The translations under genes were made by a program, and so were the position numbers. The notes under the pieces were generated by a model. That model had not been told where the DNA came from, made no database searches, and worked only from the letters and a program-made list of their open reading frames with translations. Shown one piece after another: positions 13,901 to 27,800 of a stretch of DNA of 64,000 nucleotides. Each line of letters opens with the position of its first letter. The stretch's first letter is position 1. Origin of the DNA: Anodontia alba (lineage: Eukaryota; Mollusca; Bivalvia; Lucinida; Lucinidae); the NCBI GenBank assembly GCA_964016985.1, contig OZ024825.1:40361557-40425556 (forward strand), in the 5' to 3' direction.

Positions 13901-16900
13901 AGGCTAAACAAGAGTCCCATGGGCTACAATTCGCTCACCTGAGTAAAACAGCCACTGCATATCTGCAGATGCCATGCAACATATCCACAGCAACTTGGAC
14001 AGAAATTTGACAGCTTTGTAAAAAGGTCAAAGGTCATCCTAGGATCTACATTTGAACAAAATTGGTAGACCTTGCGTCTCCGATGCTATATACCAAGATT
14101 CAGCCTCAAAGCATTCTTGGTTCTGGAGAACAAGATTTTTAAGTGTTTTCACCATATATGAGCATGGTAGCCATCTTGTCCAATAGTGCAAAACCATTTG
14201 AACAAATTGTTCGTACCACTTCGATAGAAGGCCCCATGTGAAATCTGGTGAAAAATGGCAAGAGATTTCAGAGAAGAAGACATGTAAAGATTTATACTAT
14301 TTTCTACATGACAAAGCCCTGGGGCAAGGGCAGATACCCCCAGGGGATAAAATTTTGATTGTAAATAACAAATTTTACAACTTTTACTACTTTAATCATA
14401 CATTGTAAGTTTCAGCTATTAGTCTTCAATACATTTTTAGAAAAAGATTTTTCAACATTTTGTATGGGGACACAAATTTGAACTTGTCACAGAATGGTCA
14501 AAGATCATCATCTGAACAAACATGTTAGCCCTTGTGTCCCCAATGTTAAATACACCAAGATTCAGACTCAAAGTTTTCTTGGTTCTAGAGAAGAAGATTT
14601 TTTTAAGTGTTTGTTTGTTTGTTGTTGTGTTTTTTCCATATATGGGCATGGCGGCCATCTTGTTCAATGGTGTGGAACCATTTCAACCGTCAATATCCCC
14701 TCTACAGAAGGCTCTATGTCAAATCTGGTGAAAACTGGTTAAGCAGTTTCAGAGAAGAAGAGGTTTAAAGGTTATATGATTTTAACCATATAGCCAAGGA
14801 GCAAAGGCATATAACTGCAAGGGGACAAAATTTGGATTGTAACTAATAAGTTTTATTACTTTAATCATACATTGCAAATTTCAGCCAGATCTCACAGTCT
14901 TTAGTACAGTTTCAGAAAATGATTTTTCAACATTTTCCCCATACAAGCATATGGGAATGCCATTCGACCGTGTCATGGAAAGGTCAAAGGTCATCCTAGG
15001 ATCATCATTCGAACCAGCTTGGCAGACCTTGAGTCCCCGATGCTTTATACCAAGATTCAGCCCTAAAGCTTTCATGGTTCTGGAGAAGATTTTTTTAAGT
15101 GTTTTTTTTTACCTTATATGGGCAAGGCAGCCATCTTCTTTAATGATGCAGAAATGTTTAAAAAAAATTGATAATACTCCTTCCACAGAAGGCCCAATGT
15201 GAAATCTGGTGAATATTGGTCGAGCTTTTCAGAGAAGCAAACATTTAAAGATTACATGTATGCAATTTTTATACATGTATACGGCCCAGGGGCAAGGGAG
15301 ATAACCTCGAGGGAAAATTTTTGATTATATCAAAAATGTCTTACTACTTTAATCACTCATTGTAAGTTTCAGCCATTAGTCTTTAAAACATTTGGAGAAA
15401 ATGACTTTTCAATATTTTCCCCATACAAATGCATAGGGATGAAAATTTGACCTTGCCATAAGAAGGTCAACTGTCAACCTAGGGTCATCATTTGAATAAA
15501 CTTGGTACATCTTGTCCCCAATGCTTTATATCAAGATTCAGCCTTGAAGCTTTCTTGGTTCTGGAGAAGAAGAAGTGTTTTTTACCATATATGGACAGTG
15601 ATCTTCTTTAATGATGCAGAACCGTTTGAACAAATTGATAATATCCCTTCAACAGAAGGCCCAATGTGAAATCTAGTAAAAATTGGTCCAGCTGTTTCAG
15701 AAAAGATGATATTTAAAGATTACAAGATTTTATACATATATGTAGCCCAGGGGCAAGGGCAGATAACCCGGGGGACAAAATTTTTATTGTAATTAAAAGA
15801 GTTGGCTATTTGAATATACATGGTAAATTTTAGTCATTAGTCTTTAATAAACTTTGAGAAACTGAATTTTCAATATTTTCCTCAAACAAATGCATAGGAA
15901 TGTAAATCTGACCTTGCCTTAAGAAGGTCAAATGTCAACCTAGGGTCATCATTTGAACAAACTTGGAAGACCTTGAGTCCCGGATGCTTTATGCCAAGAT
16001 TCAGCCATGAAGCTTTCTCGGTTCTGGAGAAAATTTGTAAGTGTTTTAACCATATATGGGCACTGCTGCCATCTTGATGCAGAACAGTTTGACAATTGAT
16101 AATACTCCTTTGACAGAAGTCTGTGTGAAATCTGGTGAAAACTGGTCAAGCTGTTTCAATATAGAACATGTTTAAAGATTACGAGATTTTATACATGTAT
16201 GTAGGCAAGGGCAGATAACCCCGTGGGACAAAATTTTGATTGTAGCTAAAAGGCTTTGTTACTTTGATCATACAATGTAAGTTTCAGCCATTAGTCTTTA
16301 ATACATTTTGAGAAACTGAATTTTCAATATTTTCCCCATTTAAAAGCATAGGGATGTAAATTTGACCTTGCCATATGACGTCAAGTGTCAACCTAGGATC
16401 ATCATTTGAACAAACTAGGTAGACCTCGAGTCCCAGATGCTTTATACCAAGATTTAGCTGAGAAGCTTTCTTGGTTCTGGAGAAAAAGATTTTTAAGTGT
16501 TTTTTACCATATATCGGCATGGCAGCCATCTGGTTAATGATGCAGAACAGTTTGAACAAATTGATAATACTCTGACAGAAAGCTCAATGTGAAAACTGGT
16601 CAAGCTGTTTCAGAGTAGAAGACGTTTTAAGAGTACAAAATTTTATATATTATATATATATATGTAGCACAGGGGCAAGGGCAGACAAGCCGGGGGACAA
16701 AATTTTGATTGTTACTAAAAGGGTTTGCTACTTTGATCATACATTGTAAGTTTCAACAGTTAGTCTTTAACATATTTTGAGAAACTGAATTTTCAATATT
16801 TTCCCCATACAAATACATAGGGACGAAAATTTGACCTTGCCGTAAAAAGGTCAAAGGTCAGTCCAAGATCACTATTTAAAGAAACCTAGGATCACCATTT

Positions 16901-19900
16901 GAACACCTTGGTAGACCTTGAGTCCCCGATGATACATATCAAGATTAAGCCTCAAAGCTTGCATGGTTCTGGAGAAGAAGATTTTTAAGTGTTTTTATGT
17001 CATATGGTCATGGTGGCCATCTTGATTATCGGATCGTGATCATTTGTATAAATTTGTATAAATTTTTCCCCCCTTCAACAGAAGGCTTCACATGAAGTTT
17101 GAAGAAAATTGGCCCAGGGGTTTCAGAGGAGAAGTTGTTTAAAGGTGTGGACGGACAGACGGACGGACGGACGGATGGACAATGGACGGCAAGTGATCAC
17201 AATAGCTCATCCTGAGAGTTTGGCTCAGGTGAGCTAAAAAGTATGAAATAAAGTGTTCAAAATTTTAGGACATTTACCGTACTAATAATCAGTATCGGTT
17301 AACAAGACTATCATGTTAACCCTACTGAATGTCACATGAGACCAACACAGGTACAGACTAGCCTGCACATCCCTACAAGTTGGTCAGAATGTTCACAGTT
17401 GGTCAGAATATTCTGTTCTGTACTGGGATTCTTCATTATTCCAATATTGTATGATTGATTGTGTTGGGGTTTAACGACACGTCAACCCTTGAGGGTCATT
17501 TGTGTCGTTTCCCAGAGAAAGGGAGAAAAGAGATAGAAGAGAGAGTAGAGGAGATGAAAGAGAGGGACAGGGAAGAAAGAGGAACAGGAATGAAAGTGAA
17601 GAAACAGAAGAAATAAAAACATTCCCCCTCTACCCTTACCCACTACAAGGATAGCAGGCCTTGCCCAACTGTAAGCCAATATCAGTTGGACGCCCCAGTG
17701 ATGTAAGATACACAGCACCTTCGCACCACCCGACCACCCCCATCAATATTGTATGTGTCAACAGTGAAGACCTGGACAGAACCATAAATTCACATATATC
17801 TCAGGTTCTTTCATGGTGGTTCTCATGTTCTCTACTTCCTTTTTATTACTTTTATTGCAATCCCTAGACTTATTACCGCCATAAACATGCCATATAAGGT
17901 GTTTTCTTCATTACCTGAGACATGTCAGGCAAAAAGGAGTCTTATTAAACCATTTTTAGTCTGATAGTCACGATGTTAATACTGTATTCATCTAATTACC
18001 ACACTGTGCACTTAGATATTTCAAAATTACTGAACAAACTTGCAGTAAAATATCAACCTAATAAGGACGCTCTTTAAAGAAAGATAAGCAGAGGACTTAA
18101 TGAGTAGCGTATTAATTGATGCTTTTGCAATACATTGTATTATTTTCTGATTTTCTTTATAAAAACATATGTTGGGGGTACTCATTTGAATTGCCTCGAC
18201 TTGTTGAGGCAATTCAAATGAGTTCTCACAACATGTTTTTATAAGTCGGGGCAATATAAATGAGTTCCCACAACATGTTTTTATAAATAAGTAGATAAAA
18301 GTACACTGACTGTAAGCTAAAGGCTACTTGAATTGCTTTACTGTGCACTTATAGGAGCATGTGGAGTAATTAGGTTAATACGGTAATTTTACGTAATTGT
18401 TATATGCAACAATGAAATGAGAGATGAAACATTTTCATTGCTTTATGCTTTCCTTCTGAAGAGGAGTCTACTACTCCCAGGGGGGAGCAAATTCTTTCTT
18501 TCTAAAGCAGATCCCTTTTTAGAAGGGGATTTATGTGCAGTAAATCATGATGAAATAGTGTTTTACATCCCTTTCAAAATCATTTAAGTCATATCGAGAT
18601 GACAGAAGGATGATAATGAAATGCTCTGAGCAATGAAATGCCACACTGTCATGAGCTGTCACGAGCTGAATCACTAGCCTCCAGCTGATCTCATGATCCA
18701 AAGGTGCTAGCGTTAAACATTTCGCCATCCAGACACTTCAATATGTGCATATGTGCAGCACAGGTAAACAGAACGTTACAAAAGTCTCCCTTTTAAAAAC
18801 TGGCAGAAGATTTAACAAGTGTATCCACTCCACTGAAAATAACAAAACATGCCTTCTATACAAACTGATCAAAATCACCTGACAAAAACTTGCTGAAATT
18901 TTTCTATTTTTTTTTCCAGAAAATAATGGTTAATATTTCATCAACTATCACCTTCTTAAGAAAACTTCATGAATTTCAGACCCCTTTTCATAGGTCTAGA
19001 TAAGAGTGGGTATCAGGTCAATAGTTTTCTTATTTCTCGACAAAAACATATGGTGTGGGTACTCAATGAGGCACTTCTAATGAGTACCCATAACATATGT
19101 TTTCGTCAAGAAATATGAAAAATATAGATACTTTTGAGTTGGAAAAGCGCCTTATCAAGAGCTATGCCTTATTTGTCTGGTAAAAGTGAGAAGAAGTATT
19201 TCAGAATACATAGCTCCAGATAAGAGAAGTATCCAAAAATAAATTTGTTTTTATTTCTCCACAAAAACACATTTAATATTCATTAGGATTAGGGTGCTGA
19301 GGGGCTTTTAATGGGGATCCACAACATATGTTTTTGTAGGAAAACAAGAAAAAATGCCCATACTTTTAGGATGAAAAAAGCATCTTATCTCGAGTTATTA
19401 GAATGTTGCCTGCTACTTTTCTCCAGCATGCTAAGCACTAATCAGACAACAAGATGTGCAGACATGTGTAAATTGCTGCTATTTGCATTATGTGAATTAC
19501 CATAAAGCCCCCTAAATATTGGGACAGACAGGCCTGAGCAAACATTGAAGATCCAGATCAGATGCCGCAGAATGCGGCATCAAATCTGGATCTAGATTAT
19601 TTGTTACTCATCCAGCAGTATTTTAGACAAGCATACATTTAGTAAAACAAATTTCTTCAAATTTTGGGATAAACTTGGTAAGGAGTTAATGCTTAGCACT
19701 TTGTGTAATATTTTCAGCAGATGACATTTTGCAATAGTTTTCTTATTTTTCCCAGGAAACAGGATTTGATGTTTCATGCAAATTGTCTCCATTGGAGACA
19801 ATTTGCATGAAATGTCAAATCCTGTTTCATGGAAAAAAGAAAAAAATTTTATCAATTTGTCGTCAGCTGAATTTGCTCATAGCGCGGTAAGTGTTACGGT

Positions 19901-21864
19901 GTCTCAATATTTAGGGTAAATATGGTACAAGGTTTTTCCAGGTTGTTCCATTCTGCATACTTTAAATAAGTGAAACTGCATGTGTGTACCTTTTAATGAT
20001 CGTATCTTCCTATAGCGCTTAAATATGTTTGCATCTACTAGCTGTTTAATCTGAAAGTAATAAACATGAAAATAATTATTAGTTGTGTCAAGCAAAATTC
20101 AACCATAAGGTGCATTTAGTCAAGATACCATATTTAACCTTATTACCACACTGTGTGCTCAGGTTGCTCAAAATTGCTGGAAAAAAATTTGTATCAAACT
20201 ACACCAAAACCTCTTTATAACACTATTGCTTGGATCTAAAGCAAAAACCATGTTAGCTAATTAAATGACCATGAGGTAGCCAAACAAAAGTGTATAGATT
20301 ATATAGAAAAATGACCATAAATGGTAATTTTTCTACATAATCTATAAAAAATGACCATAAATGGTAATTTTTCTATATAATCTATACATTTTGGTTAAGA
20401 CACAACATTTTTGGGGTCCATCTTTAAATCATCTTATAGCCATACCTGTACTATAATGGATCGTTATAAAGAGGTTACTATGTATCCACCTAATAAGGAC
20501 ATACTTACAAGGCACTGTAGACTGAATAGATTCTCCCACATTATATACTGGAAGAATCCAATTTCAATTTTAGGTATGTCCGGCTATGAGATTTAGATAT
20601 TCCTAGAGAAAAACGAGTAAATATTTGCAAACAGTGGAGATCGGTTCTGCAGCATCTAATCTGGGTCTGCACTATATGCCAAATACCCTTTTAGGGGTCT
20701 CCAGACAACAATGGGTTAAGCAAAAGGACTTCATGAGGGGAATATATTAGCATGCTTATATGATATCTTTTTATTTGTTTTTATAAAAGCATATGTTGTG
20801 GATACTAATTAGAACTTGTTGAGACAATTCTAACAAGAAATTGTCAATAAGCATTAAGCAGTGCTTATTAGATATCTCTGATAGGACCAAAATGTAGCAA
20901 ATGGATAGACAGACATACGGATGGACAAAATGAAAACAATATACCCACATTGTATGATACCAATGAGAACAAATCAACCAAGCTTGAACAATTTTTACAG
21001 AATGTCACTAAAGGAACATTCATGCAAAATTATTTGAAAATCTAGCTGCACGATTTTTTTTAAAGAATTTTTTTTTTTTTTATGATTGATTGTATTGGGG
21101 TTTAAAGACTGTGATGGGGTTTCACGACACATCAACCCTTGTGGGTCATTTTGTGTCATCTCCCAGAGAATTTCAGGGAGAAGAGAGATAAAAGAATTAG
21201 TTGAGAGGGACAGGGGAGAAAGAGTAATAGGAATGAAAGTGAAGAAACAGAAGAAATATAAACATTCCCCCTCTACCCTTACTTGCTACAAGGACAGTTG
21301 GACTCGTCCAGCCAATATCAGTTGGATGCCCCGGTGATGTAAGATACATGACATCTTCACAATACCCGACCACCCCAGTTTTTTTCTTAAGTTCTCTCTA
21401 TACACATATAGGGAAAATCAGTCCTACCTCTAGGCAGCAATGCTTTTTAACAAACAAACATAGTTTGAACAACTTTTACAGAGGGCCTTTCAAGGGCCAT
21501 TCTTGCAAATTATTTGAAAATCTAGTTCCTTCTTTTTGAGAAAAAAAAAAAAAAAAAAAAGATATTATTTTCAAAGTTTTCTATATTGACATATAGAGAC
21601 AACAGCTCCACTTTCTGGCATCCACGTTTTTTTGATGAAACCACATGGCTTCAACACTGTTGTAGAGTATCCCCATAGAAATAATTCTGCTAAATATTTC
21701 TGGCCAGGGGTTTCTGATAAGCTTTTTTTTTTTTTTTTTAATTTTCCATTAATTTTGGTTGACATAACAACCAAACATCATGCTTAAATTCTATACAGAA
21801 TTTTCAGCCAGTACCAATCAAGAATCATTCTTGTGAAATTGGAAGAAAAAAAAAAGGAAAATTG

Positions 21865-21897
<33 letters not shown>

Positions 21898-24800
21898 AGG
21901 TCTAGTGGTCTAGGAGATGTTTAATCGGCTTACCGATGGTTGACGATAAACAAAAAATGAGAGAATAAACAATTGCTCTACCACAAGATTTTCTGTCAAA
22001 TTCCCTGGGGTTCGGGTTGGGTATGATTTGGAAGTCTTATCCCAAGGGTATCCCCACCATCCCCACTCTGGGGGAAAACAATGATAGGTGCATTACTGTT
22101 AAACTATAACAGCTATAAAGAAGCAATAATAAGCGTGTCTTACCTCAGCTGCATCAAGCTTTCCTTGTTTTCTACACTGAGCATCAGGACAAGTGATTGA
22201 CAATACGTTGCCTTCTGTGATCATAACAGACAGGTACTGACGCACACACTAAAAAGAGGACACACAAAAAAGTCATATGAGTGGGGCTAGAACAAAATGT
22301 AGCTATTGTAATAAAGCATAGCTAGATAAATATTATTCTTGTTTAACCCATTGTAGTCTAGAGACCCCTAAAAGGGTAACTGGCGAACAATGCAGACCCA
22401 GATCAGATGCCGCAAAATGCGGCATCTGATCAGGGTCTCCAGTTTGCAAATATTCCAACCATTTTTCTCTAGGAATATCTTAATCACATAGCCTGACACA
22501 CCTAAAATCTAATTAGAATCTTCTAACATATAGTATGGGAGTGTTCATTCAGTCTACAATGGGTTAATACATGACAACCCTTGTGTATCATTTCGTTACA
22601 GGACAAAAGTGACAAATCAGTTAGTATATCAGAGGGATAAGAGAAACAGAGAAGCATAGAGAGTACAGAAATAGAAGAAATACATGTACAATGTAATAAC
22701 ATGCCCCCTTCCCGTACCTGCTGCAAGTACAGCAGGCTCTTATCGCCTAGAATTGTTCTTGTTGAGTTATGATTTAACTCTTTGCATGCTGGGTAATTTT
22801 GTATGCTTTTTTGTTGTCTGTGGATATTTTTTTTTTAAATTAACTTTCAGGAATACCATCAGAGTGTCAAACAGTTTGGATGCAGATCAGGCCCGACATT
22901 TTGTCGGGCCTGGTCTTGGTCCAAACTGTTTGCAAAGGTTATTAGCAGATGACAAAAGTCACAACTAGCAGGGAAAGAGTTAATGACATCAATCCTTGTG
23001 GGTCATTTTGTGTTATCACCTAGGGAAAGGGAGAAACGGAACAGAAGAGAATGTAGAGGAGAGGAAAGGAATATACAGAGACTGAGAGAAATGTAAATGA
23101 CCATGAAGAAAGAGAAGAAATAAGAAGATGCCCCTTCCACACCTGCTGCAAGAAAAGCAGGCACTTACCCAACCACAGCCACCACTTACCACCAACTACC
23201 ATAATACAAATGTAAATGTGTGCAAAATTTGATGGATGACGATGAGTTCAGTTTTAACGATGCATCAACCCATGAGGGTCATTTGTGTCAAAATGGTATA
23301 TTAATTTGGTTTAATTTGGTATTGAAATGGCTATAATGATCAGTCATATATGCATTGAAATATAAAACTACCGTAGTTATTTGTTTAAAAGAGGGGGATT
23401 AAAATAAGAGCATTTTTCAGACAACATCTGCAAAAGAAATCCTTACTGGCTTTTTGAGAATCTCAGAAAACCGGGGACCATCTTATAAACAAGTTTAAGC
23501 AAAATACTTCCCCAAAGATAAAAAAACCCCAACCCCCTCTTATAATTAAATCACCTTATAGCGGGATCATTACAGTGCAATAAATTTAAACATTACACTA
23601 GAGCTGGTATTTGTAAAACAGCTGCCTTGACTCTAACACTGCTTGATTCCAACAATGCCCATAAAGTTTACAGTACAAATATACAAGACTTCAATGTTAT
23701 TTTATTAAAGGGAACTAACTCTAAAATGGGAGATAATTCGGATGATAAGAAAAAAAAATACGGGTCACCTATTTTTTCATGAGTAATCTATATACGAAAT
23801 TTAAAAACATTAGCATATATGGTTCTAAACTTATGCTATACACAATAAAGCAACAACATTAAATCGCCTGTCCAGAAATTTCAAAGGGCCATACATCAAC
23901 ATTTCATTTAATCGGCTGAAAATTATTCAGGTGATCTCCTCCTCTGTCCCAATCTGTATACCAAATATCAAGGCTCTAGCTCAAATACTTTTTGAGATAT
24001 CTTGCTAATGAGATTTCAATGTTATTTTATTAAAACGGAAATAACTCTTAAATGGGAGATAATTCTGATCATAAAAAAAAAAAAAAATACGGGCCATCTA
24101 TTTTTTCATGCAGAATCCATATATGAAATTTCAAAACATTAGCATATATGGTTCTAAAGTTATGCTATGCACATGAAAGCAACAAGATTAAATAGCCTTA
24201 AATTACAAAGGGACATAACTCCAACAACATTTCATTTAATTGGTTGTAAATTTAATCAGGTGATCTCATCTTCAGTCCCAATCTGTACACCAAATCAAAT
24301 AGCTTTAGCTAAAATACTTTTTGAGATATCTTGCTAACGAGATTTCAATGTTATTTTATTAAAAGGGAAATCACTCTAAAATGGGAGATAATTTAGATAA
24401 GAAAACAAATAGGGGTCACCTATTTTTTCATGAGGAATCCATATATGAAATGTCAAAACATTAGCATTCATGGTTCTAAACTTATGCTATGCACAATAAA
24501 GCAACAAGATTAAATAGCCTAAAATTGCAAAGGACCATAACTCCAATAACATTTCATTTATTTGGTTGAAAAGTTAATCAGGTGATCTCTTCCTAAGTCC
24601 CAATCAGTACACCAAATATCAAGGCTCTAGCTCAAATACTTTTTGAGATATATTGCTAATGAGATTTCAATGTTATTTTATTAAAAGGGAAATAACTCTT
24701 AAATGGGAGATAATTCGGATAACAAAAAAAACAACAACACACAAGTCACCTATTTTTTCATGAGGAATCCATACATGAAATTTCAAAATATTAGTAAACA

Positions 24801-27800
24801 TGATTCTAAATTTATGCTATGCACAATATTTAAGCAACAACATTAAATGGCAAAAAAAAAAATGCAATGGGCCATAACTCCAACAATATTTCATTTAATC
24901 GGTTGAAAATTTAATCTGGGATCTCCTCCTCAGTCCCAATCAGTATACCAAATATCAAGGCTCTAGCTCAAATACCTTTTGAGATATCTTGCAAACAAGA
25001 TTTCAATGTTATTTTATTAAAAGCAAAAGCAATCTAAACTGGGAGATAACTTGGATAAGAAAAAAATATGGGTCACCTATTTTTCCATGAGGAATCCATA
25101 TATGAAATTTCAAAACATAAGCATACATGGTTCTAAAATTATGCTATGCAAAGAAAGCAACAAGATTAAATAGCCTTAAATTGCAAAGGACCATCACATT
25201 AAAAGGGAAATCACTCTAAAATGGGAGATAATTCGGATAAGAAAGATATACAGGTCACCTATTTTTTTCATGTGGAATATATATAAAAAATTTAAAACAT
25301 TAGCATACATGGTTCTAAACTTATGCTATGCATAATAAAGCAACAAGAGTGAATAGCCTAAAATTGCGAAGAGCCATAACTCCAACAACATTTCATTTAC
25401 TTAAATCAGGTGATCTCCTCCTCAGTCGCAATCAGTAAACCAAATATCAAGGCTCTAGCTCAAATACCTTTGGAGTTATTTTGCTAATGTGATTTCAATG
25501 TTATTTTATTAAAAGGGAAATAACTCTAAAATGTGAGATAATTCGGATAAGTAAAAAAATACGGATCACCTATTTTTTCATGACAAATCCATATATAAAA
25601 TTTCAAAACATTAGCGTACATGGTTCTAAACTTATGCTATGCACAATAAAGCAACAATATTAAATGGTCAGAAATTTCAAAGGGCCATAACTCCAAAAAA
25701 ATTTCATTCAATTGATTGAAAATTTATTCAGGTGATCTCCTTCTCAGTCACAATCAGTACACCAAATATAAAGCTCTAGCTTAAATACCTTCTGAGGTAT
25801 CTTGCTGACGAGATTTCAATGTTATTTTATCAAAAGGGAAACAACTCTAAAATGGGAGATAATAGGATAAGAAAAAAATACAGGTCACCTATTTTTTCAT
25901 GAGAAAACCATAAATGAAATTCAAAACATTAGCACACAAGCTTCTAACCTTATTTTATGCACAATAAAGCAGCAACATTAAATGGCTTAAACTTGCAAAC
26001 GGCCATTACTCCAACAAAATTTCATTAATTGGTTGAAAATTTAGTCAGAACATCTCCTCAGTCCCAATCAGTATACCAAATATCAAGACTCTAGCTCAAA
26101 TACTTTTTGAGGTATCTTGCTAATGAGATTTCAATGTTATTTTATTAAAAGGGAAATAACTCTAAAACGTGAGATAATTCAGATAAGAAAAAAAATACGG
26201 GTCACCTATTTTTTTATGAGGAATCCATATATGAAATTTCAAAGTATTAGCATACTTGGTTATAAAGTTATGCTATGCACAAGAAAGCGTCACCAACGAA
26301 CAAATGAACATGCGAATGGACAAGCCAGAAGCAATATGTCCCCCAACTTTTTCAAAGTTGGGGGCATAAAGAGTTATATTTGGTTAAAAAGATTAATGTG
26401 TTTTAAAAATGTTTGTGTGTTATCAGCTGGTACATCTTGTAATAAATTATTTAAGTCATTAGTTTGGAAAAATAGTTGCCGCACATGAGAGAAGTCAATG
26501 CAGGCGATCAGAAAGTCGTTTTATCATAAATGGTTCATTACAGCTTTTACAAAGTGGCTGATCTTCTTGACTGAGCAGATAAGAAGGTGTGAGTCTAGTA
26601 TGACCTATACATAGATGATTAAGAACCACTTCTTCTCTCCTTAATGATCGATTGCTGGTATTTTTACCAAGAACCAGTTTAATTTCACATAGTTTATTGA
26701 ATGTCGCTCAGCGTCCCATGACATCTGCCATTTGGACAAGATGTCCCTGCTGATAAAAGGTTTAAAATCCATAAAAGGAACTTTGAGATTCGAAATGTCT
26801 AGATCAAGTGAGGCTTTTGCTTTTACATCAGCAGCCTAGTTACCTCTTATGCCAAGTGGCCTGGGAGCCAACAGAACAGAATTTCTTTAGTTTTCAATAA
26901 CTCATGATGTTTTTTCATCAGGTTCTGAATTGTCCTTTTTTTTTTTTAGATATGTGGTTTAGTGATTTCAAAACAGAAAGGGAGTCTGAAAAAATAACAA
27001 ACTTACTGTTTAAAGAATTATTGTTAAGGTAATCCAAAGCCATGTCAGCAGCCTTACATTAATTCAGCAGTGAAAACTGATGAGCCATTAAGATGATGGA
27101 TCTTTTCAGGCGGCTGTCTGATACATACGCACAGCTAACCTTATCTTCAACTTTGGAGCAGTCAGTGTAGATCTCGATGTGTTGATAATCTCAAAATCAT
27201 GATTGTAGTTCTTGGAAATTTTGTTTTAAGAGATGTTAATCAGAAATTGACTTTTTGCTGTTGGGTAAATCGAATAGAATAATTGGTTTAGTAATGCACC
27301 AGGATGGAATAGGAATAGAGTGTTTCTCAAGCTTATACTGTGGGAAAACATTTGCCCTGATAGACAGGTACACTGGAATCTCTCTAGACAGTTTATTACA
27401 AGATGGCTTTGGATATAAGATGGTTTAAAGGTGGACCAAACGAAAATGTATAGATTATACTGATAAGAAATTCGCCGAATGGCTGTGTCATGACTGCTGG
27501 CCGTGTTCAAGAGATGGAGCTAAATGCACTGGCTAAACATTGTTCAGCCAAGTATGTTAAACAGGTTACGATCAATAATAGTCTATTGCACTAAGCAGCG
27601 TGCAATTCATGGTGCGTGTATGTATGAAATTACATTAGTCTATAATTAGTCTGGGTGTTCATGAAACGGAATAAACTGCACAGACTAAACATTCAGCTAA
27701 AGGTGAATAGCTGGTCATGGTCAGAAACGGTTGACAGTAGGAGCCCGGTGAGTCATGGGGGATGTGTGTATGAAGTTACATTAGTGTTACTAAGAGGCCT

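Noticed and set aside
26117..26488. 123-codon frame
   Set aside because: Crosses from the last array unit through the terminal hairpin into an antisense LINE; not a gene.
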